Assembly: GCA_951640165.1 (NCBI GenBank)
Contig: OX621247.1
Location: 22,604,001-22,668,000, forward strand
Length of the DNA: 64,000 nt
From: Pseudoips prasinana
Lineage: Eukaryota > Arthropoda > Insecta > Lepidoptera > Nolidae
Direction: 5' to 3'
In this document: positions 50,099 through 60,436 of the stretch, piece by piece
Position numbering within the stretch: position 1 is the stretch's first letter
Layout: each line of letters starts with the position of its first letter
Notes under the pieces: model-generated
Seen by the model: the letters and a program-made list of their open reading frames with translations, nothing else
The model's database searches: none
What the model was told of the DNA's origin: nothing
Translations under genes and position numbers: made by a program

Positions 50099-50391
50099 TT
50101 TCCCGGGCGATGTGTATAAAAAAACTGCAAACATAGCTTTAATAATATTCACAGCTATTATAGTCTATCATGTAACTTAAGTCAATTATATTTAAGCATG
50201 TAATATTCAGTTGACCACGTAGTTTGTGCAACTGTGAAACTCTCTAGAAGTTTTTCCCGGGCGATGTGTATAAAAAAAACTGCAAACATAGCTTTAATAA
50301 TATTCACAGCTATTATAGTCTATCATGTAACTTAAGTCAATTATATTTAAGCATGTAATATTCAGTTGACCACGTAGTTTGTGCAACTGTG
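50099..50391 (+). repeat. Near-perfect 138-base direct duplication
   Basis: 50099-50236 and 50253-50391 are identical except for one extra A in an A-run. Sixteen bases separate them. Both start TTTCCCGGGCGATGTG and end TTTGTGCAACTGTG. Confidence 0.9.
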
Positions 50392-51626
50392 TGTTTATTA
50401 CGACCGAATTTGTAGTCCGTGTTCATATCCGCGTATGAAACACGCACAGTTGTAGTAACGGATGGAGTTTAGAAAGCGGCTCGCATGCTGGACCGGTCAG
50501 TGAGCAGGCGAAAAAGCCAAAATAACATGGATGCTGAGCGGACTATAATAATAAGTGTTTATTATAACTACTAAAGATTAAAACGTTTGGGGTATCCAAG
50601 AATTAGGTGGAGGCACAATCTATATTTTACTTTGATTTAAGTCATGTATGTAGGTACACGGGAAGAAAACAATATTTAACTTAAAAGGCCTTCAATTAGC
50701 AGCCGGGAATAATATTGTTTAGATAGGAAATATTGAATGTATAGACGGGGTTCTGTTTTTTTATCAAATCAATTTCATTTGTGCGAATATGCAACATAAA
50801 CGCAAATATTCCACATTCTCTCAGTTAAAAGTACATTAAGTGAATGCAGTATAGAATGTTTGTCATTAAAGAAAATCAAAGAAAAACGTAGGTAGAGGAA
50901 AATTGCCAAATGGATGGTGAAATTTGCGATTCAAATTTTTCCCCGGGGAATTTCTGGAGAAAGTTAGGAGCCAGTTGATACAACGTAATATCAGGTATAA
51001 GTCCTCACTCCGAAATTAGAAAAACGTTAACCTTGCACGGCAGCGGCACACACGCGACCGGACTGTGTTGCTTTCACCCATCGCCATGTTTGCCGCGCCT
51101 TGCCTCGCCGTTCTGCGTTACTAGACAATATAATTATACTTGATACTGTAATAAATATGAGCCACACTATTTATAGGATGAACACCATTTCATATCCGAT
51201 TCTTTCTATAAAATAAAAACAATATAATCCGGCGTGCAGGACCAGAACTTGAATTAGATTAATTCGTCTTATTATTAATATTTAAGGAGTCAAATTAAAT
51301 TTATAATTGCTGTAACATTTTAAATGAATAATCATAAATAAAATTATATACATATAATTTAAATGCCAACGTTACCGTGGAAGTAATTAAATATTCCATA
51401 TTATTTACACGATTGTAGGTCATCTCGGACGTGAAAAGCCGTCACGATCGAAAGTGAGGTTAGTTTCTTGTTGCAATGTAAAGTTCAGTCACCTGCGAAG
51501 GCGCAGGGTTACTGGGTCAGAACCATCAAATCCGCCCATCAGTGATAAAATTGATAAATATCAGTGCGATGCCACCGAGGTGGATTGTGAACGATAAATA
51601 TGACATTACGTTACATGTAAAGGCGC
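50392..51626. other. Probable intron DNA
   Basis: AT-rich except a GC-richer patch at 51030-51120. No frame or repeat supported. Confidence 0.4.
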
Positions 51627-51691
51627 TTTTACAGACGAACAAATATTGGCAGTCTAGAATGCCGACTGCCAATATTTGTTCGTCTGTAAAA
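51627..51691. repeat. Perfect 28-base inverted repeat, 9-base loop
   Basis: Arms 51627-51654 and 51664-51691 (TTTTACAGACGAACAAATAT... and its exact inverse) pair without mismatch around TAGAATGCC. Confidence 0.92.
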
Positions 51692-52094
51692 AATGCAGAA
51701 CTACTTATTAATGTTACCATACTTTCAGTTGGTAGGTACCAAATATATTTCTTGAAAGTCAAGTATAATAATAATACCCTTTAAGATATCATAATAATAT
51801 ATTTAAATACGTCCTTTGTGCAATTTTGAACTAGTCTTCTTACGTAAATAATACCGTGTTGCAGCGGTTTACCAACAAATAGAAGTAACAAGACATAACT
51901 ACATAAAACAGACGATAACGACGCACGTCTCGCGACAGCAAATTTCTCCAGAGAATCTCGGCGGGGCCGCTGTCACCGGCGACCGGTGCGCCCGCGAAGC
52001 AATGTTACAACTCGTTTCTACAACGTATAGATATATCACTTACATACCAAATATACTTTATAAATACGTTCCTTAATAAACGATTCTCTCGGCG
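51692..52094. other. GC-rich patch upstream of the candidate proximal promoter
   Basis: 51925-52010 (CTCGCGACAGC, GGCGGGGCCGCTGTCACCGG) stands out against AT-rich surroundings 100 bases before the TATA box at 52095. This fits a proximal regulatory region. Confidence 0.3.
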
Positions 52095-52212
52095 TATATA
52101 AATGTGACGCAACAATTCTACCAACAATACCAGAAGCCGAAACAGGTGTAAATACCTGGTATTAATCGGTCGAAGAAAGTAGACCGTTCGTCACTTCGTG
52201 ACTAGCAGGCAG
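52095..52212 (+). promoter_or_regulatory. Second candidate promoter and leader exon
   Basis: TATATAAAT at 52095 is followed by about 85 bases without ATG and then GGCAG before GTTAAG, a usable donor, 1 kb upstream of the start-codon exon at 53231. No clear initiator is seen at +1. It could be an alternative, nearer promoter for the secreted-protein gene. Confidence 0.3.
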
Positions 52213-53230
52213 GTTAAGTTTACGTTAATTTATATAACTCACACCTTACTATGAGAAGTGACATCCGAGGAACAGTTACAAAAGACCGGGTCACCTTCAT
52301 TCGAGGGCTGTCGGACAAGCTGGTAACACACTTAAATGCCGGATAGTGTAGGTCGCCTAACCCTGTTACATTAACGCATACCTGTATTGATGCATAATAT
52401 TTACCAAGTACTTAGAATATTAGAAGCTCCAACTTTCACAATTTACACGAAAGTTGTTAATGAGTAAAAGCGTATAGAAAATAAAATGCCACGTCGCGTC
52501 GGTGATAAAATGTGATATACTTCTATTTGTTTATCAGATTTAAGTATTAGGTAGACGAATATATGAACATATGTATATACTGCTATGATAAGATCCCAGA
52601 ATGAGACAAGGGTATGCATATATTTGATTCAAAACAGCCGCACTTTTATTTTTGTAATGTAAATCCAATACCTAAGTATTTTTACCGTGGCACTGAGCAA
52701 ATACGCTAACATTCAGGTGAAATGGCAGTACAGTACAGCCTAAAATACTGACCACGGCCATCAGTACATTACTTTTACACTAAAGTATTCTTTGGAACAG
52801 TTCTCAGCAGCCACAGAACTACTCTTGTATTTAATTCGTAGGATTTAGTAAACAATCTTACTGGTATCAAATTACAAGTGAAATTAATACTCGGACGCAA
52901 TTAAAGAAGTAATTTAAGAAATTAACTTTAAATCTGTCGCTTTAAGACATAACATCCTCTAATTATGACTTGATCATCCTCGTCAAAAATACAGAGAAGG
53001 CGACGCGAGAGGCCACTTTCTAAGTAACTTAAAGGCAATCAATTCGCTGGACTCACTCATCAGAACACTTTCTATTCGACGTCCATTGCGCGAGAGCACA
53101 ATTCAATTAAACGTATTCTTATTGAACATTTTAATAGTAATTGTGGTTAATATGTTTAATTTAAAAAAAGAATATCATTAATATTCTTTATTGTTAATGT
53201 GTTACTTACGAATACCTACTTTGTCGACAG

Positions 53231-55990
53231 ATGCATCACAAGGTGACGGGATGGGCGCTGTTGGCGCTTCTCAGCTCCTCCGGGATACTCCACACACTCG
53301 CTTACCCACAGCATGTGCCTCTCATATCACAGGTAAACTAAATAAAGACTTACCGTTAACTTTATTCGAAGTATTCTTAAAACTAGTGCCAGTTTACAAG
53401 ACTCAAAAAAATGTTGATAGAACCATTTATTTTTTCAGGCGACGAGCAGTGTAAGAACACATAGTCCGCAGTATTACAGCAACTCTGTACCAATGGCCCA
53501 GCAAGAACCAGCACAAGAGAGGAAATTCGCCGAAAAGTCCAATGCACTGAAAAAAGTAGCCCTCGATGACCTCGACGAAATACAGACCAATTCTATTTCC
53601 GATGGTGGCTTCTCGTGGTCAAATATGCTCGGTAAGTTATAGTTTATCAATATATTGCTTGCCTCATAAATATCAAATTATAAGTTGCTTGCGTAATAAA
53701 TATAAATTTATACTTTGCTTGTATAATAAATATCAAATTACCTATCCATATCTTACACTGCTTCCTTTCGTTCCAAATATTTCCTTTGTCAATATTCTAT
53801 ATTAAAAACTGATGGTAAATCGTAGATGGTATTCCAGGCATGATTATGCAAATGATCTTTAACCCTGGAAGCGCCACTGGCCCCAACAAGAGTGACAGTC
53901 TGGACACGGATTCGGTATCCCCCTCACCCTGGGCTAACTTATTCTCGATGGGTCTCAAAATCTTGACCGCTATTCTCGGAGGAGGAGCTTCAAGCGACGG
54001 CATTGACAAAGTAGACAACGGTTCATCGCCCATGCAGGTACATTTATGGCATATTTTTCATATACTTCGCATACCGCCCCATATTATAAAAATTCATGTA
54101 TATTTTTGACGGTACAAGACTTAAGACTTGCTACATTTTATTCACCGCAAAAGCTTCGCCGCGAAGGTACAACATACTGTACAAAACGAAGAATTATTTA
54201 TTGCAATACTATTTATCCATACTGATCCACTAACATCGATTTCTGTAGATACTTATTTATTGATACTTAGAATATTTACTTAGAGTCACTCCAATAATGT
54301 AAAAAAGCACCATGCAAGTTTACCCTCACCCGTAGCTGATTTATCCATAAGTAGTTTATAGACGCCTTAATTCACTACATACAACAAGTACCTTCACGCC
54401 CAGGGATTACCTCAAAGAACATTTTTTTTATGTAACACAAATATTGTAAGGTATAAAGATCACAATCACCTCATACTCAATTTAAAAACTTATAGAACAT
54501 CAGTTTACAATATACACGGAAAATATATTTTACTTACAAACGTACCAATAACCATAAACAGTTCATGAACTTATATTTTTTCTTGCAAAGTTTGCAACGT
54601 GACGTTCTGCAAGTTATTTACTTTGACAGGTAGATTGGGCTCTTAATTGTTATTTTCGTCACACGTTGTCACTGGACAAAGTAATTCGGGTTTCTTTGAG
54701 GTTGTTCCGTCTTTTGGAATGTAAATAGAAAATTTGGTTACGGAGACGGTGTTGCTTCTCGCTTGCTTCAGGGTATATTGGCTGCGGTTCTGTCGACGGT
54801 GCTCGGTGCAAAAGATCCCGACCAGGTCGCCTCCATGGCAAAGCAGGCTGGAGAGGTACGCTACCCATCCTTCCTTCTCCAATTATAATATTTTTCACTT
54901 ACACTTACTTATTTAAATTATGTAGTGATCACGTAAACTTTTGAATTTTGTTTCTTGTTACTTTAAACTTTTCTTTTAATCATTTTCTAGGTTTTGATTT
55001 GATCTGATAGCCGCAATTGACTTATATCCTTCTTTCCACAGTTCATCAACATCGTGGTCAACTTATTGGACGCTCTGAAAACTTCATTCTCGCATAGATC
55101 CCTCGCCGCTCGGTCCATGGGGCGCAAAGACTCTGTAAGCGACGCCGCTCTCGCTGGTATTGCCATGCTTAAAACATACGTCAGATCTTTTGGCACAAAC
55201 GATGACAAATGCCTGCAGAAATACGTGTGCGATGCCAACACGGAGTGTTCAGACGATATCGGTCCCAAGAGTGTCTTCTGTCAATTTGGAACGTAAGTAC
55301 CGTTAATTATCTACTCTAAGAATTATTCTTAGACGTTAAGAACATTGTCTTTTTAGGGGTCCGTACCCAAAGGGTAAAACGGGACCCTATTACTAAGTCT
55401 TCGCTGTCTGTCTGTCAGTCTGTCACCAGGCTGTATCTCATGAACCGTGATAGTTAGACAGTTGAAAATTACACAGATGATGTATTTCTGTTGCCGCTAT
55501 ATCAACAAACACAAAAAAAATTAAAGGGGCTCCCATACAACAGACGTGATTTTTTTGCTCGTTTTTATAGAGCCTTTCGTGCGCGAGTCCGACTCGCACT
55601 TGGCTGGTTTAATCTCTTAAATTATTAATTTAGAAATAATACACGTTACAATCAACGTGACCTGTAGCTTTTCTTCTAAATTCTCTGCCCTAAATTTAGT
55701 AACATAAACCGGAATGTTAAGAATGGCTGTTGCTAAAAAGACGTATGAAAAAGCGCCGTATATTATAGGTCGACAAAATTTATTTGTCACTTAACCCATA
55801 CAAATACAGAATTTAACACTATTTAAAATCACTCTCTAATAATATTTATGTTTTTGTTCATAGCTACGCCGCAAGTTTCGTTTTGGAAAGGCAATCCGCG
55901 GGCACTTTCGACGATTTCTACGAGGCAGGGCGCCGAGGACGTTCCGGTGTAGACTGTCGCCAAATGTATCTGCAGTGTAACGAAGTTTAA
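53231..55990 (+). CDS. Secreted protein of unknown function, 322 residues, six coding exons
   Basis: Coding exons are 53231-53332, 53439-53631, 53826-54037, 54772-54855, 55042-55292 and 55864-55990. They have GT/AG borders and join in frame (969 bases with stop). The ATG follows an AG directly, so an upstream noncoding exon is likely. Residues 1-24 read as a signal peptide (MHHK, then a Leu-rich core ending HTLA). The middle has Gly/Leu/Ile-rich hydrophobic stretches (about 99-110, 136-153, 170-180, 198-210) and no cysteine. The C-terminus holds all six cysteines (254, 260, 266, 277, 312, 319) and the stretch FYEAGRRGRSGVDCRQMY. This cysteine-rich tail loosely recalls the DM4/DM12 type of small insect secreted domains, but I cannot assign the family. 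Secretion or surface display is inferred. The next gene downstream runs in the same direction. The exon structure is strong; the function is unknown. Confidence 0.88.
53645..53745 (+). repeat. Short tandem array of about 33 bases, three copies, in intron 2
   Basis: Units start TTGCTTGCCTCATAAATATC, then TTGCTTGCGTAATAAATAT, then TTGCTTGTATAATAAATATC. They are imperfect copies in the intron between exons 2 and 3 of the secreted-protein gene. Confidence 0.6.
55345..55612 (+). repeat. Lepidopteran interspersed repeat in intron 5 of the secreted-protein gene
   Basis: It runs from GGGGTCCGTACCCAAAGGG through CTGTCTGTCTGTCAGTC and a CATACAAC stretch to GCGCGAGTCCGACTCGCACT. I recognise this as a very common moth and butterfly repeat. 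It lies wholly inside the intron between exons 5 and 6. Confidence 0.65.
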
Positions 55991-56192
55991 TCCCAACAGA
56001 AATCACAGCCAAAATGTCTTATAGTGCGACTTCAAAATTAGTGATAACAAATCTTTTGTGTAGTGTTTTCAAAGCTCTGCCTCTTGGAATTGGCATTTTA
56101 ATTAGTTTTCCCATTTCCACCATATTAATACGATAGAGTGTTACAATAGTCAAAACAATTCGTAAAATATGTTTAATCGAATTAAGATGGGT

Positions 56193-56198
56193 AATAAA
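56193..56198 (+). terminator. Poly(A) signal AATAAA of the secreted-protein gene
   Basis: This is the first AATAAA after the stop codon at 55990. It would give a 3' UTR of about 225 bases. Other AT-rich hexamers follow, so the true cleavage site is uncertain. Confidence 0.5.
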
Positions 56199-56813
56199 TG
56201 AGTATTAATTATTGACGCCATAAAGTATTGTTGGCTCGGTCTGCTCAGACTCATCCCATCGCACTGATTGAGCAACGTCATGTAGTGTTTTAATAATTTA
56301 TTAAAATAATTTATTTATTTAACTTATTTTAGAAATAATGAGTAAACGTTGTAAAGGTTAGAAATTATCTCACATTGTTATACATAACAGTCCATTCCAT
56401 GAACCCTAAGAAATGAGTATTTTAGAAGTTTTGTTTAATTGGCACATTGTTTATTGTATAAACAATGAAATATTCCGCCAGTTTCTCGATAATTTGACGA
56501 CTGATGTAAAAAGTTATATGTGATGTAAATGATAATTTATATCACTTAATAGTTAGTATTTATGTATATTTTGTGCGATTGAGTGATTGAGAACGTCCTT
56601 GTGTGCTTGTGATGTAAATTAAAAAATAATATTTACTTCTGTCTTTCACTTTTCCTTCACTTATTTTTAGATAAGACCCCTCCTTTATATAACCAATTGA
56701 ACAGTATGTTTTCTAGAAAATTACAAAGAAACACCGTTATAATAACCACATTATAGTCACACAAAATTAAGTAGAGCGTATTATGTACTCATGGGCGTTG
56801 CGCTTGCGCATCT

Positions 56814-56820
56814 CTGTCAG
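56814..56820 (+). promoter_or_regulatory. Initiator-like start site of the membrane-protein gene
   Basis: The sequence TGTCAGTT around 56814-56822 matches the insect initiator. No TATA box lies 30 bases upstream. Transcription from here gives a 5' UTR of about 50 bases before the ATG at 56867. The AG here could instead be a splice acceptor. Confidence 0.35.
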
Positions 56821-56866
56821 TTAAACCTTGACATTCCCAGACATAGTGTGGTTGTTGTCACTCAAC

Positions 56867-58581
56867 ATGACGTTGGATAATTTTCTATCCCAAATAGGAA
56901 TGGGAACGAAGCCGCTCATTGACAGGTTAGTGATTAAAATAAATATAGATTTTTTATAAAACTTTTTAAAGACTGTTGAAGTATCTTGCACCAACCGCAT
57001 TGTAGCTGCATACATTTTCATCAATAAATCTTTACCGACGATTTTGTTCATTTCTTGTGACGATTGTGTGCATTAGAATGACTCACTAACTAAACTAAAA
57101 AATAAAAATAATGTTGACACGAGGTTTCGTGTACTCTTTCAGCCAGTCGGGAGATTCATAATCAGTAAACACAAAATATCAAATAGTGTTTTGACCACCG
57201 TTTTATATTATTGTGCTTGAATATAGAAAAACACGGCTCATAAAATTTGATAACGGCAAAAAAGAATGTGCCGAAATAAACACATAATTTACTTATTGAT
57301 TCAACATATCACTAGGACAAATTAAACGTTCTTAAGCAATACAACCCGAAGTAAAACTAAATTACTAGATAAAAATACATTACAAATAAATACGTTACGT
57401 TAAATCTTCCTTCTTTTTTTCTTTGAGTATAACAAAACGCCTTAGGGACTAGTCTAGGGGTTGCTTTATCTGATGCTGTGGAAAAGGCTTCGCTTAAAAA
57501 AATTAAACAATTAAACAATAATTTTCCCTACCGACCCCTTATTCTCTCCATCCATGGATAAAAATTATTCATGGAATAATAAAGAGCTTAAATCGAACTT
57601 CTACCAATCTTCCAAAATTTTAATTTTTAATATTAAATATGTTATAAAGAGTATGAAACGAATTGGCCCTTAATGAGTCAAATTATATATATCTAAACAA
57701 AACATTTTTACCCAGGCATTCGGAATATGTTGGTCCAATCCATGACCAACATGTGTATTATGCTTATGAACCATCGGCGCCTTCACATGGACACGGGACA
57801 ACTTCCAAACAGTAAGTCATTATTCATACGTCAGTTATAGGACATAGCAAAACCTGAGATTAAAAAAATAATCCTCGTTTAAGAATTGCCAAACTTGACT
57901 GGCCCACCACCGTGTGTTTTATGTAGATATCGTTAAAGCTTTTTAAATTAATCGTGAAAATCTTCTGTCTAACCCGAGTTTTTTGGAATCTTATTTCCCC
58001 ATCAGAGCCAGTCTATTAAGAAAGCTAGCAGTTTTTAGTGTAGTTTCATTTGATGAAAAATTTAAAAACAAAATCCAATCCGAGCGATAATCCTTATTGG
58101 CTCGGTGGGGCGTAATTATGCAATAAAAGCATTTTTTTATTATTCCAGTCATTACGGAGGAGGCCATAAAAGTGGTGCATCAATGTCAGCACTAACGTTG
58201 CTGGCATTTTTATTCTTCTTGCATATCTTGCAACAATGCATTAAAGACCATATGACAGAAATGAACACACCTCCAGTCATGATCATGACAGCCGGAAGAG
58301 AAGGTGAAACTGTAATTTCAAAATCTGTAGCTTCACATAAAATCGATAAAACCGGAGTCAAGCAAGCCGAGCCTGGAGATACTCCTGACGTTGATAAAAA
58401 CGCAAACAAGCAATATAAGGTAGCCGAAGAAAATAATCTTCACGCCTATGATGGTTCAAATAAAAATCAATATAAGAGGATCGACACAAGCGCGATTTCT
58501 ACAAAAAATAACCAGAAATATATTTACAACAATCGCACTCTAAATTTTGGTGACTTCGTTAGTGCAATGGAAAGAGATTAA
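56867..58581 (+). CDS. Single-pass membrane protein of unknown function, 195 residues, three exons
   Basis: Exons are 56867-56925, 57716-57811 and 58149-58581. Both introns are phase 2 and the reading frame stays open across the joins (588 bases with stop). There is no N-terminal signal peptide. Residues 1-64 are rich in His, Tyr and Gly (GHGTT, HHYGGGHKSG). Residues 65-83 (SALTLLAFLFFLHILQQCI) form one hydrophobic segment that should span a membrane. After it comes a Met-rich stretch (MTEMN, VMIMTAG), then a Lys/Asp/Asn-rich hydrophilic tail. The short first exon is supported because its AG donor phase fits the next exon exactly and TCAGTT, an initiator match, lies about 50 bases upstream. 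I recall similar Leu/Phe-rich segments followed by an HM-x-MN motif in uncharacterised insect proteins but cannot name a family. It lies 0.9 kb after the secreted-protein gene, same strand, and faces YLPM1. Confidence 0.75.
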
Positions 58582-58999
58582 CATTTTTTATTTGTAACCA
58601 GATTATACTAGCGTAATGAATATTGCCAAAATGTACTTATGATGAGTAAATGAAATACATACTTTTTCTTCTTATCTTAATTTATTTTTATTTATTAGAA
58701 CATATACATATTACAACATCCATAGTTAAAAAAAATATCACTGAAAATTGATATTAAAAGTACCTTCCCCCAAGTAAGTGAATTGACTTGCTCCTACAAA
58801 TGGGCATCACACATATAATGCATCATACAATTATCAGCTTTATTGCAATGTATTATCTTTTACGATACGATACGATTTACGACTTATCTATTTATTATGA
58901 ATCTACACTAGAATTACTATTCTATTGAGAAACACAAATGTAACTAGTAAAAAAACACAAAATTATTATAACCATTGCATTAAAAGTTAATTACCTAAA

Positions 59000-59005
59000 A
59001 ATAAA
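59000..59005 (+). terminator. Possible poly(A) signal of the membrane-protein gene
   Basis: AATAAA after CCTAAA is the first full consensus downstream of the stop at 58581, giving a 3' UTR of about 420 bases. An AGTAAA variant near 58645 is an alternative. Confidence 0.3.
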
Positions 59006-59989
59006 TAGATCATGCCGTAAGATCGTTGAGTGCCCATAAAAATTCGTTGATGTCCTAAAAACTATACATTTTATGGAAACAAAAACGATACCGAGAATAT
59101 CTATACGGCTTCCCACAAATATAATTATATTTATCAGGGCTGTTGAAACCTGGTCAGCAATTTAGATTGATGCCATAGGGTCTGAGATGAATGCGGCAAA
59201 AAATTCCGCATAAAATGTTTGGCATTACACACAACCTGGTTTGGAAATTAGCTCAGTGTTCAATCCCTACGGTACTTGGAAATGGTAAGCTTTTCCTTAA
59301 GCCTAGCTAACACATCCTATTGTGAATATGTTCTTCGGGTAAAAGAAGATCAAACTTGTCGATGACCCAACACAGAAGAAACTCGTAGCTCTTAATCTTA
59401 TTTTACATAATTAATACGAAATCACATAATATGTAGTAACAATTTGCTTAATCTATATTTTGAAAGTGAAGTTTCATGTGTTGGTGACGGTCAACTTTTG
59501 ACATAGGCTCATCTAGTCGATCATCATCAGTCAACTTTTGACATTGCATTTGACATATCAGAAAAAGAGAACATTTGCAAGAAAACAAAAAGTTATTACC
59601 ACTAGGCAGGTTCCACTCGGTTTTCTTTTTCAGAACCGTTTCGCGACTAGTGAAACGCGGTGAAGCCGTCCTATTCAATAATATCGCACCTCGTAACTGA
59701 GATCTTAATGAATAGAAAACTTTATTCAAATCGGGTATACATCTATTGGCCCAATTTTCGTAAAAATAAAAGAGTGTATATTTATTTTTATTTGTGAGTC
59801 ATAATACTCTTCAAATCTTCTAAAATATTTGCTAGTTATAAATCGAGCATTATCTTTGTAAGTAACCCGCTGGTGCAGTCAGCAAATAGGGCATTAATGC
59901 CGCAAGATATGTATAATTACAGAAATATAATATTACAACGATGAGATGGTCTAGGTCTAGATGACGAACAATAAGTTTGTCTTAAAGAG

Positions 59990-59995
59990 TTTATT
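59990..59995 (-). terminator. Possible poly(A) signal of YLPM1
   Basis: AATAAA on the minus strand (TTTATT at about 59990) is about 440 bases past the YLPM1 stop. It is one of several AT-rich candidates in this interval. Confidence 0.3.
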
Positions 59996-60436
59996 TATAC
60001 CTGCTCACTAATGTAATAGAGCGATTATTCGCGCTGAACCCCAGCCACTTGACACGATTTCATTAACTAACTCTCATAGTTCACCAGTGAGGAACAATCA
60101 ATGACAGAATTGAAAAATTATTCCCCTTATGAATCAGTACAATACAGATATGACTTTAATATTATTCTCACTAACCACCATTTAATTGTTTGTAGAGTCT
60201 TTAGTAGTTAAAGTTATAGGTCTAGTAAAGATGTCCTCTTTGCTAACTGTGCCTTAAAAAATCAATGAGGTAAGGCTCTAGTGCTATTCGTAATACAAAA
60301 ATCCATTAACATAATTCGGATACGGGCAAAAATTACTAAGACAATTTCATAAAATTATGGAAGCATAAAAAATACCGTCCAAATTCATCACATTTTTTGT
60401 AAATATAGTTTGCAAAGAATGCATCCCTGACTGGTG

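Larger units (their letters stand above)
58582..60436. other. Convergent 3' flanks of the membrane-protein gene and YLPM1
   Basis: AT-rich; contains the putative poly(A) signals of both genes. A 93-codon minus-strand frame (59448-59729) includes two copies of GTCAACTTTTGACAT and is probably not coding. Confidence 0.45.

Noticed and set aside
56821..57051. 76-codon minus-strand frame
   Set aside because: It overlaps the first exon and intron of the membrane-protein gene on the other strand; the plus-strand exon fits the splice phase while this frame has no motif.
58105..58148. ATG at 58105 as start of the membrane protein
   Set aside because: It lies in an intron upstream of a clean acceptor (TATTCCAG), and the preceding exon fits in phase.
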